NCBI GenBank assembly: GCA_023382655.1
Contig: JAHDWK010000007.1
Span: 62,001-126,000, forward strand
Source: Anaerolineae bacterium
GTDB lineage: Bacteria > Chloroflexota > Anaerolineae > Promineifilales > Promineifilaceae
DNA length: 64,000 bases
Direction of reading: 5' to 3'
A model generated the notes under the pieces. That model was not told where the DNA came from and ran no database searches. It worked only from the letters and a program-made list of their open reading frames with translations. A program made the translations under genes and the position numbers. Shown here piece after piece: positions 16,527 through 26,400 of this stretch (positions are counted from its first letter, which is position 1; each line of letters opens with the position of its first letter).

Positions 16527-18256
16527 ACCAACCAACTCTTGAACGCCAGCAGGCCCGTTTATCCGCCCTCTACGAGGTCAGTTCCCAACTAGGCAAAAGC
16601 CTTGACCTGGATGAAGTGCTCAACCAGGTTATGGACGCCATCATCCAACTCACCGGCGCCGAACGTGGCTTCCTCATGCTTTATGATGAAACCACCGGGC
16701 AACTTGTCACCCGCGCCGCCCGCAACGTAGACCAGAAAACAATCGAGGGTGATGCCATGAATATCAGCCGCACCGTCGTTGAACGCGCCGTCGCCAGCGG
16801 TGAAGGTATCCTCACCAGCAACGCCCAGGAGGATGCCCGTTTTGCCGGGCAGCAAAGCGTGGTTGGCTACCAATTGCGCTCCATCATGTGCGCCCCTTTG
16901 CAGGCACGTGGCTTCACCCTCGGCGCGGTTTACGTGGACAATCGCCTCTTTAGCGGCGTTTTTGAAACGGCCGACCTCGATTTGCTCATGACCTTTGCCA
17001 ACCAGGCCTCTGTCGCCATCGAAAACGCCCGCCTCTTCACCCAAACCGACGCCGCCCTCTCCCGCCGCGTGGAGGAACTTTCCATCTTCCAACGCATTGA
17101 CCAACAACTCAACAAGTCGTTGGAACTCAACCGTGTCCTCAGCCTGGCGCTGAACTGGGCTATCGCCCTCATCAACGCCGACGGCGGCTCGATTGGCCTG
17201 TTTGAGCAGCCAGAAGAAGCACCTCCCTACCTGCACTTGATGGTCTTCCGCGGTGCGGAAGAGGTGGATGAAACCCGCGATGTGTCCGTAGACCATCCCA
17301 TTGTGCGCCAGGTATTGGTGGAAAATCGCGCCATCCTCAGCCACAACGTGAACGAGGCAGAGTCCATTGACGGCACGCCGGCTACGGTGCAATTGGCCGT
17401 ACCTATTCAGCAGGCAGGCCACGTCACCGGCCTCATTACCCTGGAAACACAACACGCCCGTGAAATCAACCCTGAGGATATTGCCTTTGTGGAGCGATTG
17501 GCTGACCGTGCGGCCGTCGCCATCAACAATGCCCAACTATACGAACAAATCAACGCTGCCAACACCGCCAAAAGCGAATTTGTCAGCCTGGTAGCTCACG
17601 AACTGCGGGTGCCCATGACCTCCATTAAGGGGTACGCCGACCTCATTGTCAGCGGTGTAGCCGGGCCGCTGAATGATCAGCAAAAGCAATTCCTGGATGT
17701 CATCCGCCGCAATTTGCAGCGCATGACTACCCTTATCTCTGACCTGTCAGACATTAACCGCATTGAAAGTGGTAAGATGACCTTTAATTACAAAGCGTTC
17801 GACATTCGAGAAACGGTGGCCGATGTCACCGGCAGCCTGCATGAACGCATAGACGCCCGGCAGCAAATATTGGACATTGACATAGAAGACGATGTGCCCG
17901 ATGTCTGCGCCGACCCGGTGCGTATTGCCCAGGTGTTAACCAACCTGGTCAGCAATGCCAACAAATACACCCCGGACGGCGGCCAGATTTTTGTGCGGGT
18001 GGTGCGTGAACCAGGGTTTGCTACTGTTTCCGTGCAAGATACCGGTATTGGCATTTCCGAGGAAAACCAAAAGAAGCTCTTCACCCAATTCTTCCGCGCC
18101 GAAGACCATGCCGTCCGGGAACAACCCGGCTGGGGCCTGGGTCTTTCCATCGTGCGCAAAATGGTGGAAGCCCAGGGTGGGCAAATCCGGTTTGAAAGCG
18201 AATTAGACAAAGGCAGCATGTTTACCTTTACTGTTCCCCTGGCAAAAGAAACGTAA
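16523..18256 (+). CDS. Cytoplasmic sensor histidine kinase with two GAF domains
   Basis: The 577-residue protein has no membrane helix. GAF1 (about 20-175, TGAERGFLMLYDETTG) and GAF2 (about 195-340, INADGGSIGLFEQ) should bind a small ligand or chromophore; I see no obvious bilin Cys. A HisKA dimerisation helix with the phospho-acceptor His in LVAHELRVPMTSIKGYADLI follows, then the HATPase with N-box LTNLVSNANKYTPDGG, G1 DTGIGI and G2 GWGLGLSIVRKMVEAQGG. No response regulator is adjacent; the CheY-like protein at 62.8 kb is far away. The coupling to a DNA glycosylase gene is unusual. The gene contains no ACGGCCGT octamer. Confidence 0.92.
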   Translation: MNQPTLERQQARLSALYEVSSQLGKSLDLDEVLNQVMDAIIQLTGAERGFLMLYDETTGQLVTRAARNVDQKTIEGDAMNISRTVVERAVASGEGILTSNAQEDARFAGQQSVVGYQLRSIMCAPLQARGFTLGAVYVDNRLFSGVFETADLDLLMTFANQASVAIENARLFTQTDAALSRRVEELSIFQRIDQQLNKSLELNRVLSLALNWAIALINADGGSIGLFEQPEEAPPYLHLMVFRGAEEVDETRDVSVDHPIVRQVLVENRAILSHNVNEAESIDGTPATVQLAVPIQQAGHVTGLITLETQHAREINPEDIAFVERLADRAAVAINNAQLYEQINAANTAKSEFVSLVAHELRVPMTSIKGYADLIVSGVAGPLNDQQKQFLDVIRRNLQRMTTLISDLSDINRIESGKMTFNYKAFDIRETVADVTGSLHERIDARQQILDIDIEDDVPDVCADPVRIAQVLTNLVSNANKYTPDGGQIFVRVVREPGFATVSVQDTGIGISEENQKKLFTQFFRAEDHAVREQPGWGLGLSIVRKMVEAQGGQIRFESELDKGSMFTFTVPLAKET

Positions 18257-18316
18257 GCCGTAAATTCGTAATCCGTAAACCGTCGGATTACGGTTCACGG
18301 ATCACGGGTCACGGAT
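18256..18316. repeat. CCGTAAA/CGGATTACGG heptad repeat
   Basis: CCGTAAATTCGTAATCCGTA is followed by GGATTACGGTTCACGG and CACGGGTCACGG. The inverted halves can pair and probably punctuate the end of the kinase transcript. Confidence 0.75.
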
Positions 18317-18339
18317 AAAAACGGAGGCAAGACGCCATT

Positions 18340-18657
18340 ATGAACGAAGATTATCCCGGTTTGAAATTATTATTGAGTTATGATGTGCGACCAGAAAGCG
18401 CCAATGAGTACCGCCAGTTTGTGCTGCAACGGTATATCCCGGAGATGCAAAATATGGGCTTCCAGATCAGCGAAGCCTGGCACACGGCCTACGGGGATGC
18501 CCCCAACCGGCTGATCGGTTTTGTCTGCCGCGACCGCATCACCCTGGACGACCTGTTGGAAGGCGACGCCTGGGACACACTCAACGAGCAGTTAGCGCCC
18601 TTCGTCACCGATTTTAGTTACAAGGTGGTGCCGTATCGGGGAATTTTTCAACTGTAG
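18340..18657 (+). CDS. Small alpha/beta-barrel-like protein, unknown function
   Basis: The 105-residue product (LKLLLSYDVRPESANEYRQF, RLIGFVCRDRITLDDLL) has the beta-alpha-beta-beta-alpha-beta rhythm and a conserved-looking Trp-His (AWHTAYGD) typical of dimeric alpha/beta-barrel proteins of the NIPSNAP or ABM type. This fold guess is mine; no diagnostic motif confirms it. GGAGG lies about 13 bases before the ATG. It stands between two repeat spacers and is probably its own transcript or a readthrough of the kinase operon. Confidence 0.65.
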   Translation: MNEDYPGLKLLLSYDVRPESANEYRQFVLQRYIPEMQNMGFQISEAWHTAYGDAPNRLIGFVCRDRITLDDLLEGDAWDTLNEQLAPFVTDFSYKVVPYRGIFQL

Positions 18658-18658
18658 T

Positions 18659-18718
18659 GGCGAGGCAGTTGGCGAACACCTTGTCTAGCGAGACCAATTC
18701 CTCCCCAACTGCCTCGCC
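18659..18718. repeat. Spacer hairpin GGCGAGGCAGTTGG
   Basis: A 14-bp arm GGCGAGGCAGTTGG (18659-18672) pairs perfectly with 18705-18718, with a 32-base loop. It directly follows a stop codon and precedes the next gene by 12 bases. No T run. Confidence 0.7.
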
Positions 18719-18730
18719 CCTCCCCAAACG

Positions 18731-19345
18731 ATGAAAAAACACCGCCTGCTCCTCTATGAATTTGCCAGCCGCCGCGTGCGCGGCAAGTTGCTGCTGCTGT
18801 GGCTGCTATTGCTGGCGCTGGCGCTCTATGACCGGTTCATCACCGAGGTCATGGGGGATTTATGGTTTGTGTTATGGTTGATCATCCCGGTGCTGGTGGC
18901 CTTGTGGGTGTATTATGCCTATCTGGTGCGGCGGTCGGCGCTGATTGTGACGCCGAAGTATGTGCTGCTGCAAGGGCCACTCACGGCCGTCAAAATCAGT
19001 TACGGCCGTATCTCCTCCATCACCTCCACCCACATGGCCCAACACCACGACCCGCAATCCTTGAAAATGGGTGACCATTTCCGGGTAGACCCTCTGTATG
19101 AATACACCTGCGGGTTTATTGAATTTATTAGCGTCCCACCTGTACTCAAGAAAAACCGCCGCCACTTTTCCCGCTTTCTTTTCAGTCCCCAGCGCCCCGG
19201 CCTGCTGCTGGTGGTGGACGACTGGATGAAACTCAGCCGCGACCTGGAAGTGGCCCGCCAAAAATGGCAGGAAGCGCGCGGCATCGGCCAAAAAGAAGAT
19301 ACCCGTTCCGTCGCCGCCCGCATTCTCGATTACGGCAAACGGTAA
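18731..19345 (+). CDS. Membrane protein with a PH-like (bPH) domain
   Basis: The 204-residue protein has two transmembrane helices (about 18-36 and 43-66) followed by ALIVTPKYVLLQGPLTAVKISYGRISSI, which reads like the first strands of the bacterial PH domain found in YdbS/YdbT-like proteins. A basic C-terminal tail follows. Function unknown; such proteins sit in the cytoplasmic membrane. No clear Shine-Dalgarno. A strong bidirectional terminator follows. Confidence 0.6.
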   Translation: MKKHRLLLYEFASRRVRGKLLLLWLLLLALALYDRFITEVMGDLWFVLWLIIPVLVALWVYYAYLVRRSALIVTPKYVLLQGPLTAVKISYGRISSITSTHMAQHHDPQSLKMGDHFRVDPLYEYTCGFIEFISVPPVLKKNRRHFSRFLFSPQRPGLLLVVDDWMKLSRDLEVARQKWQEARGIGQKEDTRSVAARILDYGKR

Positions 19346-19414
19346 GTTTTTAGCCCATTAGCGGATTTTGCCCCACAAGCCTTATCCGTAAACCCTGCCA
19401 ATCCGCATCCCAAA

Positions 19415-19444
19415 AAAGAAGGCCGGTTAACACCGGCCTTCTTT
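19415..19444. terminator. Bidirectional rho-independent terminator
   Basis: A 13-bp perfect stem AAAGAAGGCCGGT / ACCGGCCTTCTTT with loop TAAC. A/T runs on both sides let it serve the plus-strand PH-like gene and the convergent minus-strand subtilase gene. Confidence 0.9.
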
Positions 19445-19483
19445 CATTTACAGGTCACAATTCACCCACAAAAATAGTCAACA

Positions 19484-22400
19484 CTATGGTTTCAAAATCG
19501 CCGGCAGATATATCCAGAAGTCTTCCTCAACCACCGGGTTGACGACAAACACGGCCGTGGCCGTGCTGCTACCCGCTGCGTTGGTAGCCGTTAAGGTGAC
19601 GGTATACGTGCCGTTGGCCGTATACACATGCATTGGATGGATGTCCGAGCTGGTGTTGCTATCACCAAAGTCCCAGAGATAGGTCAGCGGTTCATCGCCG
19701 GTGGAGGTGTTGGTGAACACGGCCGTCTCGCCTAACGTCACCGGCCCATTGTGGCTAAAGCTGGCAACCGGCGCATTCACCGCTACCGTTAATTCTAACG
19801 GGATCAGCACCTCAGGATTGTACGGTTCATCGGCCGTCAACTGTAACGTGCCGCTGTACACACCCGCCGTATCCGGCGCAGTGAAAACGACCTGCACGGT
19901 CATGGAGTCGCCCGGCAAAACCGTACCCCCGCCAGGAATAACCTCTACCCAGGGTGGCACAATTTCCGTCGTATCCGTCACCGCCGCCATCGCATCCACC
20001 AACCCCCAACCGAAGGTGTTGTTTGGATGAACATTGGGCGGAAGGTTGCCACACGTTTGTGCTGTTAAGAGGGGCGAGGCCGTTTGCGAAAGCAGCCACA
20101 TCGTGTCCTCAATCTGGCCGATCAATTCTGGTTTGGCCGACCACAACAGGGCCGTTACCCCGGCTACATGCGGCGAAGCCATACTGGTGCCGTTGAGGAG
20201 ATCATAACTATTTCCCGGCACACTGGAACGCACGGCAACGCCGGGGGCGCTGATATTGGGCTTCATAATGCCGGTCACGGCCGCCGGGCCACGGCTGGAG
20301 AAGGCGGCCGCGTTCAGGCTGATGTCTACAGCCGCCGAGTTGTAACTGCGCACATAATCGCCAGGTGAGCCGGTGGTGCCGCATGAGGGGCCACTGTTCC
20401 CGGCCGAGAACTGCGGGAACAGTCCAGACGCTCGCCAGGCGCCCACCACACCGCCATACCAGAAGTCGCCGCTGCCGCCGCCCCACGAGTTGTTAACAAT
20501 GTGTGGCCGCTGCGCCGGGTCAGGGTTCTGGCCATTCAGGTCGGTAGGCGCCACCATCCAATCGCCGCACATTAACAGCGCCTCAAAGGAGCAACTGTTC
20601 GTTTCACACCCTTTACAGGCGATCCACTCCGCGCCGGGGGCCACACCGATAGCGTTGGGGGCATTGATGGGATCCGTCGGGTTGTCGCTGCCAACCATCG
20701 TGCCCATGGTGTGCGTGCCATGCCCATTATTGTCGCACGGCTCGGTTTGCCCGGCGCAGCCAAAGGTGGGCATGTACCAGTTGTAATCATGGTTACCAGG
20801 GCCACCGCGATACTGGGCTACCAAGGCGGGGTGATTCCATTGCACCCCAGAATCAATGTTGGCTACTACCACATTTTCGCCGGTGGTAGCGCCGCTTGAC
20901 CAGACATCATCTGCATTGACGGCCAGGATACCCCACTCTAATACATCGGGGGAAAGGGCGGCGCGCACGGCCGTGTCCACATTCTGCCACCACGATGCTT
21001 TCCGCGTTTCCAGCGGTACTTCGTCATTCGCCAGCAGATAAGCCACCTCAGGCCGCGCCGCCAGCGCATTCACCGCTTCCAGCGAACCGCCATAAACCAG
21101 AATGGCATTACTGGCCAAAAACGGCCGGTATGTTAACCCCTGCGCGTCCAGCCAATAACGCGCGCCCTGCTGCGAGCGTTCGGCCGTGGCCACCAGGGTT
21201 TCATACACATATTGGCCGCGCGCATTCCAATCGCTGATCCCATAAGCCGCGCGCAGGTCTGCCTGCTCGGTCATAAAGACGAGGAAATCGGTTGTGCCTG
21301 ATGCCGATACCCCCAGTTCGGCCATGATACGCGGATCAATGCGGTACGACGGCTGTGGCATTTCGGCGGAACGCGGCAGTGGGTCAATACCGGATTGGTA
21401 AGTACCTAGCGAGAAGTACAACTCCGATGTACCACTATTGGAGATGACCAGAGTGCGCGTTACCTGCTCGCCAGGAGACAACGTTTCGCTGTACGCCGTA
21501 TCTGACCATTCCATCACAGGCGCATTGAGGGTGACATCCTGGGCAGTTACCGCATCCGGCAATATGGTTATTTCAATGGCCCCGGTCGGCCAGCCGCTCG
21601 GCAAAATGGAGAATTGATACCCTTCAGCAGAGGCGGCCAGATAATAATCACCCGGCGTAACATCCAGAATCAGGTATTCGCCATCATCATCAGCAAACGC
21701 CTCGCCTACGTTAGAGGGGTTGGTGACATCTTCAATGTAAATGTAAGCATTGGGCACTGGCAGGCCGGTATTGGCGTCGTCAATGATACCGCCAACGCCA
21801 GGCTGGCAAAGCAGTTTTACCTGTGCCTGGATGGTGTCGGTCAGGGTCGTGTTGGTCTGCCCAATGCCGTCAATGGTCACAACGTTCACGTCGGCACAGT
21901 CCGCATTGGCGGGAATGGTCACGTCAATACCAAACGCCACCAGGTCGCCATCGGCCACAAAGACGCTGGCCGGCCCATCTACCACCCATCCCAGAGAACT
22001 GGAATACGTGAGATCGAAGGTTTCGTCTGCGCCACTGAGGTTAGACGCGCCGGCATTGACCGTTACTGTGCCAAAACCCTCCACAAGTTGATCGCGAGGT
22101 ACCAGGGTGAAATCACCAAGCGGGGTAACGTTATAGAATTCCGGCGTGATCAACACATTGGCGTCAGACTCTTGCCGCCCGCCCCATACCCACAGTCCAG
22201 GCTGTCCATCCAGCCCGTTGCCATTGGGGACAAAGGCGCCGGCATGGTTGCGGCGGGCTTCATTCAAATCTGGGAAGGCCATATCCCAACTGTCGTTAGC
22301 TACGTCATACAACAATGATTCGGCTAATTCATTCGTCCACTGCCCGCAGCCGCCCAACACAATGGCCCCGGCCAGGTCGTAGGCGCTGCCGGTGTCAAAA

Positions 22401-23248
22401 CCAAAGGCCTGGTTTTCGTCGCAGGCGATGGGCAGGTCGGCCACGCTGGCGTCATCCCAGGCAGTGGGATTGGATGTATCTAACCTTTCGGCAATGGTTT
22501 GGGCAATGAGGGCCGCACCATCAAATGTGTCACCGCCAATGGCATAGATGTAGCCATCTACGGCCGTTGCCCCCATGTAACTACGCGCCATATTCAGATC
22601 GGGGCCGGTTGTCCAGCGGCTGCCAGGGGCAGCCGTAATGTCAAAAATGTAGGTGCTGGCAATCATGGCGGCCCCATCAAACCCCCCGAAGCTGTAGGCC
22701 ATATTATTGACGGCCACAACACCACCAGGCGCGGTTACTGCCGGGTAGGGGTCGGTGGCTGTGTAGTCCACCACCGTATTGGAAGCAGGTTTATAACCCT
22801 GCACCGTGTTGACCGTACCACCGGCTTGCGGTCGTCCGCCAAAAACAACCATAACCTCATCACCACCACTTTCTATCAGGCGAACAATCTGGTAATTGGA
22901 TATAGGCACCGGCATATCTACACCTGTGTCCGCATAAACGCCGGTAACCGGATCAAATTCCCAGATGCTGCCGTCGGTATTGCTATCTGCCAACCGCCCG
23001 CCCAGCATGTACACTTTGCCGGTGGTTGGCGAATACTCCGCGTCAAAGCGGGTGAAGGCAAAGGGGGCATTGGCGGCCAACTGCCAGGCAGTGTAGACAA
23101 AATCTTCTGTGTCGGTGGGGGCAGTGGGCGAGACGGCCGTATGCACCGTCTTGAAATCCGCCTGAGCCGGGGAGAGGGTACTGACTAACAGCAGCCCCAT
23201 CAGGCCGGGTACTGCTGCCAGACTAAACAAAATGTATTTGAGACGCAT
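19484..23248 (-). CDS. Secreted subtilisin-family (S8) protease with kelch, carboxypeptidase-regulatory-like and PKD domains
   Basis: The 1254-residue exported protein begins with a signal peptide (residues 1-30). Kelch-type propeller repeats fill about 50-380 (YMLGGRLAD, VVFGGRP, YSFGGFDGAA, YAIGGDTFDG), then a carboxypeptidase-regulatory-like beta sandwich near 480-570 (GVGGIIDDANTGLPVPNAYIY). The S8 domain has the Asp in VVANIDSGVQWNHP, the His in NGHGTHTMGTMVG and Ser1022 in NGTSMASPHVAGV. A PKD domain (about 1160-1238) precedes the tail FWIYLPAILKP. It should act outside the cell on proteins, possibly surface-attached. GAGGAGG lies before the ATG. The pairing of a kelch propeller with a subtilase in one chain is uncommon. 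The spacer 23249-23420 upstream shows no clear promoter. Confidence 0.92.
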   Translation of the reverse strand: MRLKYILFSLAAVPGLMGLLLVSTLSPAQADFKTVHTAVSPTAPTDTEDFVYTAWQLAANAPFAFTRFDAEYSPTTGKVYMLGGRLADSNTDGSIWEFDPVTGVYADTGVDMPVPISNYQIVRLIESGGDEVMVVFGGRPQAGGTVNTVQGYKPASNTVVDYTATDPYPAVTAPGGVVAVNNMAYSFGGFDGAAMIASTYIFDITAAPGSRWTTGPDLNMARSYMGATAVDGYIYAIGGDTFDGAALIAQTIAERLDTSNPTAWDDASVADLPIACDENQAFGFDTGSAYDLAGAIVLGGCGQWTNELAESLLYDVANDSWDMAFPDLNEARRNHAGAFVPNGNGLDGQPGLWVWGGRQESDANVLITPEFYNVTPLGDFTLVPRDQLVEGFGTVTVNAGASNLSGADETFDLTYSSSLGWVVDGPASVFVADGDLVAFGIDVTIPANADCADVNVVTIDGIGQTNTTLTDTIQAQVKLLCQPGVGGIIDDANTGLPVPNAYIYIEDVTNPSNVGEAFADDDGEYLILDVTPGDYYLAASAEGYQFSILPSGWPTGAIEITILPDAVTAQDVTLNAPVMEWSDTAYSETLSPGEQVTRTLVISNSGTSELYFSLGTYQSGIDPLPRSAEMPQPSYRIDPRIMAELGVSASGTTDFLVFMTEQADLRAAYGISDWNARGQYVYETLVATAERSQQGARYWLDAQGLTYRPFLASNAILVYGGSLEAVNALAARPEVAYLLANDEVPLETRKASWWQNVDTAVRAALSPDVLEWGILAVNADDVWSSGATTGENVVVANIDSGVQWNHPALVAQYRGGPGNHDYNWYMPTFGCAGQTEPCDNNGHGTHTMGTMVGSDNPTDPINAPNAIGVAPGAEWIACKGCETNSCSFEALLMCGDWMVAPTDLNGQNPDPAQRPHIVNNSWGGGSGDFWYGGVVGAWRASGLFPQFSAGNSGPSCGTTGSPGDYVRSYNSAAVDISLNAAAFSSRGPAAVTGIMKPNISAPGVAVRSSVPGNSYDLLNGTSMASPHVAGVTALLWSAKPELIGQIEDTMWLLSQTASPLLTAQTCGNLPPNVHPNNTFGWGLVDAMAAVTDTTEIVPPWVEVIPGGGTVLPGDSMTVQVVFTAPDTAGVYSGTLQLTADEPYNPEVLIPLELTVAVNAPVASFSHNGPVTLGETAVFTNTSTGDEPLTYLWDFGDSNTSSDIHPMHVYTANGTYTVTLTATNAAGSSTATAVFVVNPVVEEDFWIYLPAILKP

Positions 23249-23420
23249 GTTTTCCTCCTCATTTAGGGTTGGGTCTGGCTAAGATGTGGATTGTTTTGAA
23301 TGGTGGACCCTGGTGCGGATAAAATAGCCTGAAGGGTCAGGCTCTTGGGAAAATTGTGACCTGCTCGTAGCAGATTGTGGCGCTAAGAGACCGCTTTTGT
23401 CAAGTGATTTTCGTACTCAA

Positions 23421-23475
23421 TTGATGCGTGATGCGTGATGCGTGAAATTCCTCAAGTCACGCATCACGCATCACG
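23421..23475. repeat. GATGCGT heptad tandem repeat with inverted copy
   Basis: Three tandem copies of GATGCGT are followed after about 13 bases by the inverted CACGCATCACGCATCACG, forming a long hairpin between two minus-strand genes. The last codons of the dioxygenase fusion gene (S-E-P-stop) are read from it. Confidence 0.85.
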
Positions 23476-26400
23476 GTTCAGAGGCAAACACGGCCGTATA
23501 ATACCCCACCAACAGTTCCGGCAGCCCCTTCATCAGAGCCAGCAGCGCCGCACGGCCGTGTACCAATGTCCCCGCCTCATACTGCTCAAACAGTTCAATG
23601 CCCTGCCGCAGGGCGCTCTTCATATCTTGCATAAACGCCCGGTCTGCCTGTTCCAGTAAGACGCAGGCCGCTTCAAACTCCGTCAGCGAGACATCGGGGG
23701 GGAGTTGGTGCAGGCGCGTGGTGAGTTCATTTTCCCAGGCGGCAAATTGTTGGGCAGCGGCGCTGTTTTGCACGGCCGTCAGCCGTTCTGGTAGCCAGGT
23801 CGCCGTGGCCATCTCATCACACAAACTGGCCGTGAGCAGCCACAATTGGTGCAGCCGTTCACCCACCACCTTCGCCTGGTAATCGCGGCGAAAACGGGCA
23901 TGGCTCTGCAAATACTGTTGCAGGCGGTAGCGGGAGAGTGACACGCCGTGAGCGGCCTCATCAACTGTCATCGGCTCCTGGCGGATGCTGAAATCATTGG
24001 CCAGCGCATTTTCCATTTCCACCACCTGATACAACAGCCGCACCCAGGCGCGATACACATCCGTCAGGGTCACAAATTGCAGGCCGTCCGGGGACAGCGC
24101 CACCCCCCACGCCGGCCCCAAATCCAGGCGGCGCACCACGCCAATCTCATACAGACCCAACAGCGCGTCCACTTCGGAATTGACATCATGCAGCACCATG
24201 CGGTACGCGGCCGTCGCGTCCATGCCGGCATACGAACGCATAATTTTCAACCCGCCTGGATGCAGATGGGCAAATTCGCTCAGGTCATAAACACGGCCGT
24301 TGATAATCAGCCAATACCCATTTTCATCATTGTTCTTATCCACCACGGCCGAAGCGGGAATGGCCCGTTCCTGGGCAAACTGCGCCCCGGCATAGGTGGT
24401 GAACACTTCCAGCAAATACCGGTCTTCGCCCACCAGCCGGTATAACAGTTGCTGCGCCTGCGCTGCGCCACCCCCATATTGCGCCAGAATTTCCTTGATC
24501 GTCTCTGTCACCGTGTGGGCAAACGCCACATGCCCACAGACGTAACAAACAGCGCCCCGGCCGCCTTCCGCCTGGTTTTGCAGCAGGTGAACCAATAGTT
24601 GCGCGTTTTCTGGCTGGCGCATGACCGCGTCAATGTAACCACGTGAGGCCGGGGGAAAGGTGAAACGGCCGTCCACCCATGCCACCCCCACATCCGCCCG
24701 TGAAAAGGCCACCCGCAGATTTAGTTTGCCCTGCGCCACCCATGTTTCCAGCCTCTCCTGGGCATACAAATCCTGCGGTGTGCGGGTGCCGAAAAAAAGC
24801 CAGTTTTCGCCGCCGTTTTGCGCCGCCCGCGCCGCGATCAGGCTGAGGAAGGGGGCCAGCCCGGTCCCTCCGGCCAACATGACAAGGGGCCGCTGCGGGT
24901 CGGCGGGCAGGCCGAAACGTGGCGGGTGTACCAGTTTGATGGCCACACGCCGGGCAACGGCCGTTGGCTGGCCCAGCCGCGCCAGATAGTTGGAGGCGGT
25001 GCCTGAACGGGACTGGGATGGGGACACGGCCGTCTGCGGCGTCTCATAAACCAACCGCCCCACCAGCAGGCCAATTTCCGCCAATGTCCCCGCCGCGTCT
25101 CGCCACACCGCGGCAATCGAATACATGCGGAACGACTCCGGGGGAATCAGGCGGCAAATGTGTTCCACATCGCCCGGTTCCGCTTGCCACAACCGGCGCG
25201 GCTGAAAACCGCCCGCCGCCAGCAGCGCCAGCAAATCCCACAACTCCCACTGATCTTCGGCGCGTGCTTCCAGGATGTGCCACAGCGTTTCGTTGTGACT
25301 CAGCCGGTACAGCCGTTTGGCCATCGCCCGCGACACGGGCCGAATCCGGCCAAAGGTCAGCAGCGCCCGCAGCGACAGCACTCTGGCCTCCTGGTAGCCG
25401 TCGCGCTGTTTCACTGCTTCCCGCCAGAGGGCGTTGAGCGGGATGGGTTCGTCACCGCTGGCTTGCAGCGCCGCCAGCGTCTTGTCTACCAGCGCCGGGT
25501 CATTTTCCGGCAGGATGGCGCAGCGGTCGCCGGGTTGGCACTCCAGGCCGCTGCCGCGCATATCCAGGCGAATCTCCTTCACCCAATCGCTGCCTTCGCG
25601 GCGCACGTCGGCCACGCCGGACACGGGTACAAAATGGCAAACCTGGGGCGCACGAGCATACCGTTCCAGGCGCGCCTTCTCCAATTCGCCGTCCATCTTG
25701 TCCCACATGCGGTCGTCAAACGCCCCAGCAAAACCGCCTAACGTTTTACTGCGCCCGGCCTTGAAGGAGAGATCGAGAAAGCCGTAGGTTTTCAGGCGAT
25801 GCCGTCCCAACAGCCCCGTTTCGCCCGCGTAGGCGTCTACGGCCGTGTGAAACACCCCCGTCAGCGTCCGATCCCCTACCTGGTTGACATAATCAGCAAG
25901 GGAGATCGTTTCGGCGGCGTCCAAAAAGGCGCGCCAATGGGGGGGGAACCAGCGCCGGGCGTGGGCCGTTTCCCGGCCAATGCTGCTGCCATAGGCCCGC
26001 CGCCCAAACAAAATATCCAGCAGTTGGAAGGCGGGAATGGCCGTACCGCTGGGGCCGGGAATCTCCCCCGTTTCCTGAAACGGGGTGGCAATGGGCGCGA
26101 CCGTTTTACCCCACACCACCGGGTTCACATACAGCGGGTGGTAGGCGTTGGGGTTCACTTTGGCAAAAACGCCGTAGGTCAACTGCTGCAAGGCGTCGGC
26201 GATGAAACGCAGTTCTTGTTGCAAGGCAGCCGGGTCATCGGCGGCGACCGCTTCCTGGGCGCGCACGCAGGCCAGCAGCACCGGCGTAAAGCGGGCCATC
26301 ATCTCGGTGGGCGTCATCTGGAAGCGGCGTTCGTCCTCATTGCCCAGGATGGGGATGAGCAGCGCCAGATTTTCCATGCACATGGGGTCGGCATGGTGGG

